Source of the DNA: a bacterium UBA2214
GTDB lineage: Bacteria > Zhuqueibacterota > Zhuqueibacteria > Residuimicrobiales > Residuimicrobiaceae
DNA: 64,000 nt
Reading direction: 5' to 3'
Assembly: GCA_002327255.1 (NCBI GenBank)
Contig: DCUM01000204.1
Coordinates: forward strand, 1 to 64,000
Under the pieces are notes generated by a model. It was given only the letters and a program-made list of their open reading frames with translations, had not been told where the DNA came from and made no database searches. The position numbers were made by a program, and so were the translations under genes. This document shows, piece by piece, positions 57,790 to 64,000 of this stretch (its first letter is position 1; the number at the start of each line of letters is the position of its first letter).

Positions 57790-58524
57790 TTGGAGTTCAT
57801 ACCTGCCATCGATATTCTGCACGGACAATGTGTCCGGCTGCTGCAGGGAGATCGTCAACGGGTCACCGTCTACCATGAAGATCCATTGCAAATCGCGCAC
57901 CACTGGCGGGATCAGGGCGCGAAGCGGCTGCACATTGTCAATCTGGATGGCGCCTTTGGCGCGGCCAATGACAACAGCGCCATCGTGCGGGAAATCATTT
58001 TGTCGGAGACGCTCCCTGTACAGCTCGGGGGTGGTATCCGCACGCTCGATCAGGCCCGTTCCTGGATGGATATGGGGGTTTCCAGGATCATCCTCGGCAC
58101 CATCGCCATAGGCACACCGGCTCTGCTGGATGAGATGCTGACATTGTTTTCCCCGGAGCGCATTATCGTTGGACTCGATGCCCGCGGCGGACACATTGCC
58201 ATCAGGGGCTGGGAGCAGGTCACTTCCGCGCAATTGCTTCCCACGGCGCAGGCCCTGCAGGCGCGCGGCGTCCTGCGCATCATCTACACCGATATCAGCA
58301 GGGACGGTGCCCTGACCGGACCCGATTTGGCCGGCACACGCCAATTGTGCGAAAAGACGCAGCTCAAAATAATCGCCTCGGGTGGTTTTGCGAATCTGGA
58401 TCATTTGAAAGCGCTTTGCCAGTTGCCGTGTGCAAACCTGGAGGGGGCGGTTTTGGGCAAAGCGCTTTACGAAAACAAGGTGTCGTTTATGGAATTATCG
58501 CAGTTGATGAAAACGATGGAGTAG
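57790..58524 (+). CDS. hisA: ProFAR isomerase (phosphoribosylformimino isomerase)
   Basis: The 244-residue TIM-barrel enzyme isomerises ProFAR to PRFAR. Features: [19 protein letters not shown] with the catalytic Asp, [26 protein letters not shown] and [11 protein letters not shown]. The TTG at 57790 follows GGAGGT by a few bases and gives the expected length; the frame is open back to 57646 but that extension is not homologous. It opens the second part of the operon. Confidence 0.93.
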   Translation: MEFIPAIDILHGQCVRLLQGDRQRVTVYHEDPLQIAHHWRDQGAKRLHIVNLDGAFGAANDNSAIVREIILSETLPVQLGGGIRTLDQARSWMDMGVSRIILGTIAIGTPALLDEMLTLFSPERIIVGLDARGGHIAIRGWEQVTSAQLLPTAQALQARGVLRIIYTDISRDGALTGPDLAGTRQLCEKTQLKIIASGGFANLDHLKALCQLPCANLEGAVLGKALYENKVSFMELSQLMKTME

Positions 58525-58529
58525 CGGTC

Positions 58530-59288
58530 ATGCTCGCCAGAAGGATCATCCCGTGTCTGGACGTCAAGGAAGGGCGCGTGGTCAAAGGAACCCAATTTGT
58601 CAATTTGCGCGATGCCGGCGATCCGGTTGAGCAAGCGCGTTTTTATGACGAGCAGGGGGCTGACGAACTTGTTTTTTTGGATATCACGGCATCCGCAGAA
58701 TACCGTGATATCATCTATGATGTAGTAGCGCATACCGCTGAGCAGGTTTTCATGCCGCTGACGGTCGGCGGCGGCATTCGCACGGTGGCGGATGCCCGTA
58801 AATTGCTGCAGAGTGGTGCCGATAAAATCGCCATCAACACAGCGGCGCTGCAGGAGCCGGAACTGGTCGCTGCGTGCGCGCGTCAGTTCGGCAGTCAAGC
58901 GGTCGTCGTGGCCATCGATGCGCGCCGGATATCGGCCGGGAGGTGGCAAGTCTTTATTCATGGAGGTCGCACCGCCATGGATGTGGATGCGGTACAATGG
59001 GCACTCGAGGCAGAGCACAGAGGCGCCGGTGAAATTCTTCTCACCTCGATGGATCGCGACGGTACCAGGGATGGTTACGATATAGATCTCACGCGCGCCA
59101 TCAGCACCCGCGTCAACATCCCTGTGATTGCTTCGGGGGGCTGCGGCGAGGCCGCCCATTTTTTTGATGTCTTTGAAAATGGCAAAGCCGACGCCGCATT
59201 GGCTGCATCGGTCTTCCATTACCGGCACAACAGCATCGCCGAAATCAAGAACTATCTCAAGGAGAGAGGCATCCATGTCCGAATATGA
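58530..59288 (+). CDS. hisF: Imidazole glycerol phosphate synthase cyclase subunit
   Basis: The 252-residue TIM barrel forms IGP and AICAR from PRFAR using ammonia from HisH. Features: [17 protein letters not shown] (catalytic Asp), [30 protein letters not shown] (second Asp) and [11 protein letters not shown]. The ATG lies six bases after hisA; the longer frame back to 58347 overlaps hisA. The end overlaps hisI by 14 bases. Confidence 0.95.
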   Translation: MLARRIIPCLDVKEGRVVKGTQFVNLRDAGDPVEQARFYDEQGADELVFLDITASAEYRDIIYDVVAHTAEQVFMPLTVGGGIRTVADARKLLQSGADKIAINTAALQEPELVAACARQFGSQAVVVAIDARRISAGRWQVFIHGGRTAMDVDAVQWALEAEHRGAGEILLTSMDRDGTRDGYDIDLTRAISTRVNIPVIASGGCGEAAHFFDVFENGKADAALAASVFHYRHNSIAEIKNYLKERGIHVRI

Positions 59289-59622
59289 ATCTCTGAAACA
59301 GGATAAATTTCTATCAGACCTGAAGTTTGACCAGCAGGGACTCATTCCCGCCATCATCCAGGATGAAGCAGATGGCGCCATCCTCATGTTGGGCTATATG
59401 AATGAAAAGAGTTTGCAGATAACCCTGGAGAGCGGTCAGGTGACATTTTGGAGCCGTTCGCGGAAAAAGTACTGGACCAAAGGGGAGACCTCCGGACATT
59501 ATCTCTATCTCGTCAAGATATTCACCGATTGCGATCGTGATGCCTTGTTGCTGCGCGTTCGCCCCATTGGACCGACATGCCATACAGGCAAACGAAGCTG
59601 TTTTTCCTGGGAGATGGCGTAA
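59275..59622 (+). CDS. hisI: Phosphoribosyl-AMP cyclohydrolase, HisI domain only
   Basis: The 115-residue zinc enzyme opens the adenine ring of PR-AMP. Features: [35 protein letters not shown], the metal-binding [11 protein letters not shown] and [12 protein letters not shown]. The HisE (PR-ATP pyrophosphatase) domain commonly fused C-terminally is missing and no hisE is in the window. It is the last gene of the operon; no clear terminator follows. Confidence 0.93.
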   Translation: MSEYESLKQDKFLSDLKFDQQGLIPAIIQDEADGAILMLGYMNEKSLQITLESGQVTFWSRSRKKYWTKGETSGHYLYLVKIFTDCDRDALLLRVRPIGPTCHTGKRSCFSWEMA

Positions 59623-59672
59623 AAGATCAACCTTCGGGGACTCGGATAACCGTTCCACGAGGAGGGAGGCAG

Positions 59673-60494
59673 ATGCACGCAAGAGTGGTTGTTCTGTGTC
59701 TATTAATCATTTGTGCGGAGGGCCGCACGGGTAGTGCGCAAAAGCTCCTGACACCGGAGACCTTTCAGGAATTCCTCTATCCCGGTGCAAAACCGGAACC
59801 CGCTGCCATCAAGGCGCTGGATCAGAAAATTCTCACCACATTTCCGGATGCCAGACCTGTCAAACTGACCTCCCTGTTGACGCCGACCGCGTGGCAGAAG
59901 GTCGTCGCTTACTATACGATCATGACCGGGCTGCCATTCCGTCAGATCGGTCCACGATTTTACTTCATCTTTTCCTCTCGCAACGGCATCCCGACCGATT
60001 ATATCGAGGTATGTCCGATTCAGATCCTGCGCGGATCGTCGGATTTCTGGCCGGCACGCATCAATCTGGTTCTGCTTTCGTTTCCCTTGGCCGGCTTGAC
60101 GCCGGCCAGCCAACCCACCACGTCCGAATTGAAACCTTTGACGGGCCGCCTCTGGTATCCGGGGCAAACAAGGAACGACCTGGCGGCGCTGAAAAACCAT
60201 GAACTGGGTGCCGGAGCGCAGGTGCTCATTATCCTCACAGAAGACTCTTTTGACAAGGTCTATTCCTTTTTCAGACGCAATTATGGCCGTATTTATATTG
60301 TCAATGCTCATCGTGAACATTTTTCCGAGCGGGATTTTGAATTTGATGCCTCCAGCGCCTTATCAACCCGCCGTCACGGCAAGGAGTTGCACATTCGCGT
60401 CGAGGAAAACCCTCTGCTGGTGGATCGTGAAGGCAACAGTGAACGGTTATTGGGTAAATGTCTGGTGCAATATACCTTCTGGCCTGCCCAATAA
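59673..60494 (+). CDS. Exported protein of unknown function
   Basis: The 273-residue product starts at an ATG just after GAGGGAGG. It has a signal peptide (VVVLCLLIICAEGRTGSA-Q) and a globular mixed alpha/beta remainder: PETFQEFLYPGAKP, WQKVVAYYTIMTG, FYFIFSSRNGIP and an acidic/basic C-terminal part (DREGNSERLLGK). The WQKVVAYYTIMTG stretch resembles the helix common in lipoprotein-like and YD-stress proteins, but I cannot name a family. It begins 50 bases after hisI and may be read through from the his operon. Confidence 0.65.
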   Translation: MHARVVVLCLLIICAEGRTGSAQKLLTPETFQEFLYPGAKPEPAAIKALDQKILTTFPDARPVKLTSLLTPTAWQKVVAYYTIMTGLPFRQIGPRFYFIFSSRNGIPTDYIEVCPIQILRGSSDFWPARINLVLLSFPLAGLTPASQPTTSELKPLTGRLWYPGQTRNDLAALKNHELGAGAQVLIILTEDSFDKVYSFFRRNYGRIYIVNAHREHFSERDFEFDASSALSTRRHGKELHIRVEENPLLVDREGNSERLLGKCLVQYTFWPAQ

Positions 60495-60607
60495 CTTTGC
60501 ACGTCATGAACCCGGATTCGGTGTAAACAGGCACAGGTATCGGAAATGTTGACACCCACAGGGTTACTGATTTCAACGTGTCACACCGGATCGGGGATAA
60601 AATAATC

Positions 60608-60636
60608 TTGCATTTATCGTATAATTCTATTAAATT
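60608..60636 (+). promoter_or_regulatory. Promoter TTGCAT-N17-TAAATT
   Basis: It lies about 80 bases upstream of the small membrane protein gene. The remainder of the 60495-60717 interval holds nothing else I can support. Confidence 0.5.
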
Positions 60637-60717
60637 TAAAACAGCGTAACCAGACGCATCCTTTTCCGCGCGCTGCATCATCATTACCAGGATCACCCGC
60701 TTAACGTGAGGGGCGAT

Positions 60718-61086
60718 ATGCCAATACCCGATCCAACACCCGTTGCCAATGGCGTGGGGAAACCCGGCGAATTTCTGGTCTGGTTTCCGGTCAATGAAAC
60801 GATTTCCATCGTTGCCTTGACGGTTGGCATCCTGATATTCATCATCGCCTATTTTGCCGGCGGCAAGGAGAACTTTAGCAAAATCATTGCCAGCACGGTT
60901 ATATCCATCCTCATCGCGATGCTTGCCATGCCCCTGTTCATAAAACTGGGCCAATTTTTTGGCATTTTGAACTCCAGGGAGGGAGAAATTTTCATCCTGG
61001 TGCTGCTGATGTTTTTTATCGCCGGATTGTCCGCTCACATATACGAGATCATCACCGTATCGGCGCGCGAGGCGAGGCCTGATTGA
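60718..61086 (+). CDS. Small three-helix membrane protein, unknown function
   Basis: The 122-residue protein starts at an ATG after GAGGGG; a GTG four codons earlier (60706) is rejected. Three hydrophobic helices are clear: ISIVALTVGILIFIIAYFA, ASTVISILIAMLAMPLFI and IFILVLLMFFIAGLSAHIY. The N-terminus is Pro/Gly-rich (PIPDPTPVANGVGKPG) and the C-terminus charged (SAREARPD). No family is recognised. It has its own promoter and stands alone. Confidence 0.65.
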   Translation: MPIPDPTPVANGVGKPGEFLVWFPVNETISIVALTVGILIFIIAYFAGGKENFSKIIASTVISILIAMLAMPLFIKLGQFFGILNSREGEIFILVLLMFFIAGLSAHIYEIITVSAREARPD

Positions 61087-61114
61087 AAGGATATAGCTTC
61101 ATCAGCTTTTATAC

Positions 61115-61143
61115 TTGCTTTTCGTAAATATTAAGTGTATATT
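61115..61143 (+). promoter_or_regulatory. Promoter TTGCTT-N17-TATATT
   Basis: It predicts a start near 61150 and a 155-base leader before the TPR membrane gene. Nothing else is recognised in that leader. Confidence 0.55.
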
Positions 61144-61304
61144 ATCCAACTTTGATCAAACTTGCCGGATTCTGCCCTGGCGCCGCCCCCCGGCTGCGAG
61201 CAAAAGGGCCTATTTCGCTTGTTGTTCATCATGCAGGAATTGCATTTTATCTTAAAGCAACCCATTCGGGCTAAACCATCCATCAAAAGCGGGTTTGATA
61301 AACA

Positions 61305-61976
61305 ATGCTGAAACCAAGAAAGCGAATTACCAAAAAGAAACTCAAGGAAGACAAGCTGGTCACTTTTTATTTCAGGGCCAGCGATTGGCTGGAAGAAAAC
61401 AGCAAATACCTGTTCATGGGCCTTGCCGCCATCGTTTTGGTGGCTGCGGCGATCATCTATTTCAATTACGCGCAGGAAAAATCCGAGAAAAACGCCAGCG
61501 TCGATCTGGCGCGCGCGACGCGTACTTTGGAAACCGGTGACTATCAGAATGCCATTGCGCAATTGAGCAGCATCGTCGACAACTATGGCAGCTCGACCAG
61601 CGGAACCATGGCGCGTCTCTATCTGGCCAACGCTCTTTTTCAGACCAAAGAATACAACAATGCCGAAAAGAATTATGGCAAATTTATCTCGCGTTTTTCG
61701 GGTGACGAGTACCTGCTAGCCGCGGCTCAGGGCGGCATTGCTGCGTCCCTGCAAGCCCGGAAAAAATGGGCCGAAGCGGCCAAAGCATATGAAAAAGCGG
61801 CCGAAAAATATGACTCGGTTTTGGCGCCCGGATTTTATATTCAAGCCGCGCGGTGCTATACCAGCCTGGGAGATGATCGCAAGGCCAAATCGCTCTACAA
61901 CAAAGTGATAGAAGAGTTTCCCCAAGCCACGGAAAAAGAGGAAGCTTTGATGCTTCTCAGCATGCTCGGCGCTTGA
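61305..61976 (+). CDS. Membrane-anchored TPR protein (YfgM-like)
   Basis: The 223-residue protein has a basic N-terminus (KPRKRITKKKLKED), one transmembrane helix (about 36-55; YLFMGLAAIVLVAAAIIYF) and a periplasmic domain of four to five TPR repeats (LETGDYQNAIAQL, FQTKEYNNAEKNYGKF, WAEAAKAYEKAAEKY, LGDDRKAKSLYNKVIEEFP). The size and layout match the YfgM family, which assists periplasmic chaperones and the Sec translocon. It lies upstream of rimP-nusA but is separated by a hairpin and a new promoter. The start has a weak site. Confidence 0.75.
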   Translation: MLKPRKRITKKKLKEDKLVTFYFRASDWLEENSKYLFMGLAAIVLVAAAIIYFNYAQEKSEKNASVDLARATRTLETGDYQNAIAQLSSIVDNYGSSTSGTMARLYLANALFQTKEYNNAEKNYGKFISRFSGDEYLLAAAQGGIAASLQARKKWAEAAKAYEKAAEKYDSVLAPGFYIQAARCYTSLGDDRKAKSLYNKVIEEFPQATEKEEALMLLSMLGA

Positions 61977-61993
61977 TTTTTTAGCGATTTTTC

Positions 61994-62022
61994 TTGCATA
62001 GTTCATTATTTTTTTATATATT
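61994..62022 (+). promoter_or_regulatory. Promoter TTGCAT-N17-TATATT for rimP-nusA-infB
   Basis: A good sigma70-like promoter with start near 62029, immediately before the hairpin at 62032. Confidence 0.6.
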
Positions 62023-62031
62023 ATCACGCTG

Positions 62032-62058
62032 AAGTGGGTCCATCTGACCCACTTTTTT
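62032..62058 (+). terminator. Hairpin AAGTGGGTC/GACCCACTT plus T-run at the rimP transcript start
   Basis: A perfect 9-bp stem with a five-base loop runs into six T. It fits a terminator for the upstream TPR gene. Because the rimP promoter lies upstream of it, the hairpin would also form the very 5' end of the rimP mRNA. Confidence 0.75.
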
Positions 62059-62078
62059 GTTGTTATAGGGTTCATTCT

Positions 62079-62531
62079 GTGAATACATCAGAAGAAATCA
62101 AAAAACTTGTCGATCCTGTTCTCGAAACGCTTGGCCTTGAACTGGTTGATGTGGAAGTGAAGGGCGGAGGGGGCAAAAGCATCGTGCGGATAACCATCGA
62201 TGTCGCAGGCGGCATCCGTATCGGGCAGTGTACTCAGGCCAGTCGCGTCATTGCCGATCTACTGGATCAGAAGGATGTCATCCCGGGGCGATATACACTC
62301 GAAGTCTCATCTCCCGGCACAGACCGGCCGCTGAAATCCGGCAAAGATTTCTCACGACATTGCCATCGCATGGTAAAAGTAAACTTTACGGTAAACGGTG
62401 AAACCTCGCAGTGTCTCGGCCAAATCAACCGCGTCGAGGATGATATGCTCTATTTGCATACAGCAGACAGTGACTTGAAAATACCATTGTGTGATATCAC
62501 GTTGGCCAAAATAGTTGTCGAAATGAAATGA
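62079..62531 (+). CDS. rimP: Ribosome maturation factor RimP
   Basis: The 150-residue protein is needed for 30S subunit maturation. Features: LVDPVLETLGLELVDVEVK, VRITIDVAGG, YTLEVSSPGTDRPLKSGKDFSRHCHRMVKV and a C-terminal SH3-like beta domain. The start is GTG at 62079; the in-frame ATG at 62034 lies within the leader hairpin. It is the first gene of the conserved rimP-nusA-infB cluster. Confidence 0.92.
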   Translation: MNTSEEIKKLVDPVLETLGLELVDVEVKGGGGKSIVRITIDVAGGIRIGQCTQASRVIADLLDQKDVIPGRYTLEVSSPGTDRPLKSGKDFSRHCHRMVKVNFTVNGETSQCLGQINRVEDDMLYLHTADSDLKIPLCDITLAKIVVEMK

Positions 62532-62550
62532 TGTTCATTGGGTACACATT

Positions 62551-63795
62551 ATGAAAAATGAAATCGTCGAAGCATTCTCGCTCCTGGTGAAGGAGAAGAA
62601 CATTGACAAAGAAGTGCTGTCCAGAATCCTTCAGGAAATTTTTCTCACGTTGGTGAAGAAAAAATATGGGCAGAATGGCAACTACTCCATCTTTGTCAAT
62701 ATGGAGAAGGGCGAGATTGAAATCTACCAGAGCAAGACCATCGTCTCTGAGGTTGGGGATGAGGTGACCGAAATTGCCCTGGAGATTGCACAGCGAACCG
62801 AACCCGATCTGGAAGAAGGCGACGAGTTTTTGGAAATCATCGATCCCTCCACTTTTGGCCGGCGTCTGATTATCTCCGCCAAACAAAATTTGAATCAACG
62901 CATCAAAGAGATCGAAAAAGAGCTGGTTTACGAGGAATTTATCAACCGGGTCGGTGAAATTCTCATCGGTGAGATTCGCCAGCTCAATCGTGATGAAATA
63001 TTCATGACCGTGGACAACAAAATCGAAGTCCTCCTGCCCAAATCCGAACAAATCAAGGACGAGAAATACCGTCGCGGTGAATCGCTGCGTGCGGTTATCA
63101 AAGAGGTTCGCAAGAGCAATCGCGGCCCGGAGATTATCGTCAGTCGCGCCGATCCCTCGTTCATCACCCGTCTTTTCGAAAATGAAGTGCCCGAGATTGA
63201 AGAAGGCATCATCGAGATCAGAACCATCGCCAGAGAGCCGGGCGAGCGCACCAAGATTGGTGTCTACAGCCACGACAAGCGCATCGATGCCGTAGGGGCT
63301 TGCGTCGGCATGAAAGGCATGCGCATTCAGTCTATCGTGCGCGAGTTGAACAATGAAAAAATCGACATCATAAACTGGAGCAGCGAGCCGGAAATATTCA
63401 TCACCCGGGCACTCAGCCCGGCAAAACCCCTGCGTATCATCATTGATGAAGAGGAGAAAAAAGTCACCGCGGTTCTCGACGACGAACAAATTTCATTGGC
63501 CATCGGCAAGGGCGGACTGAATCGCAGACTCGCTTCACGTTTGACGGGATATGATATCCAGACCATGCGTGAGGAAGACTACAGAAAGATGATCGATGCG
63601 CAGCGCGATCTCGATAAACCGCTCGAGGATGTGGTGGGGGTTTCTGAAAAAGTCAAACAAATCTTACTGGATGGCGGTTACAGCACTGTTCGCGACGTTC
63701 TCACGGCAGATGTTGAGAACTTGACCAAGCTGCCGGGTATTGGTGTCAAAACAGCGGAAAAAATTATCTCTGCTTTGGAAGCAGAATCTCACTAG
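62551..63795 (+). CDS. nusA: Transcription termination/antitermination protein NusA
   Basis: The 414-residue RNA-polymerase-binding factor has an N-terminal domain (1-125), an S1 domain (about 135-200), KH1 and KH2 (about 205-345; VGACVGMKGMRIQSIVREL, LAIGKGGLNRRLASRLTG), and a C-terminal helix-hairpin-helix (about 385-410; LTKLPGIGVKTAEKI). It lies 19 bases after rimP, in the usual order. Confidence 0.97.
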   Translation: MKNEIVEAFSLLVKEKNIDKEVLSRILQEIFLTLVKKKYGQNGNYSIFVNMEKGEIEIYQSKTIVSEVGDEVTEIALEIAQRTEPDLEEGDEFLEIIDPSTFGRRLIISAKQNLNQRIKEIEKELVYEEFINRVGEILIGEIRQLNRDEIFMTVDNKIEVLLPKSEQIKDEKYRRGESLRAVIKEVRKSNRGPEIIVSRADPSFITRLFENEVPEIEEGIIEIRTIAREPGERTKIGVYSHDKRIDAVGACVGMKGMRIQSIVRELNNEKIDIINWSSEPEIFITRALSPAKPLRIIIDEEEKKVTAVLDDEQISLAIGKGGLNRRLASRLTGYDIQTMREEDYRKMIDAQRDLDKPLEDVVGVSEKVKQILLDGGYSTVRDVLTADVENLTKLPGIGVKTAEKIISALEAESH

Positions 63796-63853
63796 ATGCG
63801 GGTCCGTTCCTTCCTTTGTTTCGACGCATCGGTAGAATCTTAGGAGCTCTATA

Positions 63854-64000
63854 TTGTCTGTTAAAATGCGGGTATTTCAAATAGCGAGAGAATTTAACAT
63901 CTCCAACGAAGCTCTCATCGCTTTCCTCACAAAATTGAACTTTGATATCCGAAATCAGATGAGCGTGATTTCGGATGAGGCCTACGCTTTGGTCGCCGAA
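63854..64000 (+). CDS. infB: Translation initiation factor IF-2 (3' end outside window)
   Basis: Only the first 49 codons are present. The start is TTG, seven bases after AGGAG; an ATG at 63866 is too far from the site. The sequence MRVFQIAREFNISNEALIAFL is the IF-2 N-terminal helical domain. Position after nusA agrees. The GTPase domains are beyond the window. Confidence 0.9.
   Translation, partial: MSVKMRVFQIAREFNISNEALIAFLTKLNFDIRNQMSVISDEAYALVAE

Noticed and set aside
1..64000. CRISPR array, tRNA or rRNA genes, prophage or insertion sequence
   Set aside because: No direct-repeat/spacer series, cloverleaf sequence, rRNA stretch, transposase or integrase could be seen on either strand.

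Overview
The window reads as a chromosomal segment of an uncultured, diderm (outer-membrane-bearing) bacterium. My best placement is the FCB superphylum near Calditrichota/KSB1-type candidate phyla. That is an inference from C-terminal FlgD-Ig/type IX-like domains (the NFPNPFNP motif), an alpha+beta fused branched-chain E1, long-form HisG, outer-membrane barrels ending in Phe, and frequent TTG/GTG starts preceded by strong Shine-Dalgarno sites. Base composition is moderately GC-rich, with AT-rich intergenic regions carrying sigma70-like promoters. No rRNA, tRNA, CRISPR array, insertion sequence or prophage is visible. Almost all of the window is ordinary protein-coding chromosome.

Layout. 1-4737: the 3' part of der, a secreted putative metalloprotease, and a barrel-coiled-coil-TPR protein. 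4738-11498 (minus strand): a five-gene operon running from an exported Ig-like protein through a FecR-domain protein, a large outer-membrane barrel and a CHASE2-adenylate cyclase to a 60-residue protein; this looks like an envelope-sensing cAMP system. 11769-15086: an SDR enzyme and a Zn/Mn ABC importer. 15156-21192 (minus): an acyl-activating enzyme, a GH13 amylase and an S9 peptidase. 21554-23661: a CorA-like transporter, a universal stress protein and a small zinc-finger protein.

23681-31187: lexA, a catalytically substituted Y-family polymerase (ImuB-like), a DUF1848 protein with a C-terminal CX3CX2C cluster, a GNAT-like protein, and a DnaE2-like polymerase. Together these look like an SOS-controlled mutagenesis cassette without ImuA, and this is the most interesting locus in the window. 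31268-36413: adenosine deaminase, a peptidoglycan-recycling trio (AmgK-like kinase, RapZ C-terminal domain, MurU-like transferase) and an M19 dipeptidase with an oddly placed sorting-like domain. 36489-41265: DUF4254, a ferritin-like protein, IscS/IscU, a small unknown protein and a flavodiiron protein.

41297-50599: dihydrolipoyl dehydrogenase, a fused E1, separate E1 alpha/beta, an 81-residue ferritin-like protein, E2, ThyX, lipoyl synthase and peptide deformylase. IscS/IscU can supply Fe-S clusters to LipA, LipA lipoylates E2, and E2/E3 serve the E1 enzymes, so the genes form a coherent functional chain. 50675-52670: a ROK sugar kinase and a PLP enzyme. 52708-59622: the histidine operon hisGDCBH-(gap)-AFI, preceded by a His-rich leader peptide and an intrinsic terminator, a classical attenuator. 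59673-64000: two unknown envelope proteins, a TPR membrane protein, and the rimP-nusA-infB operon (infB is cut by the window end).
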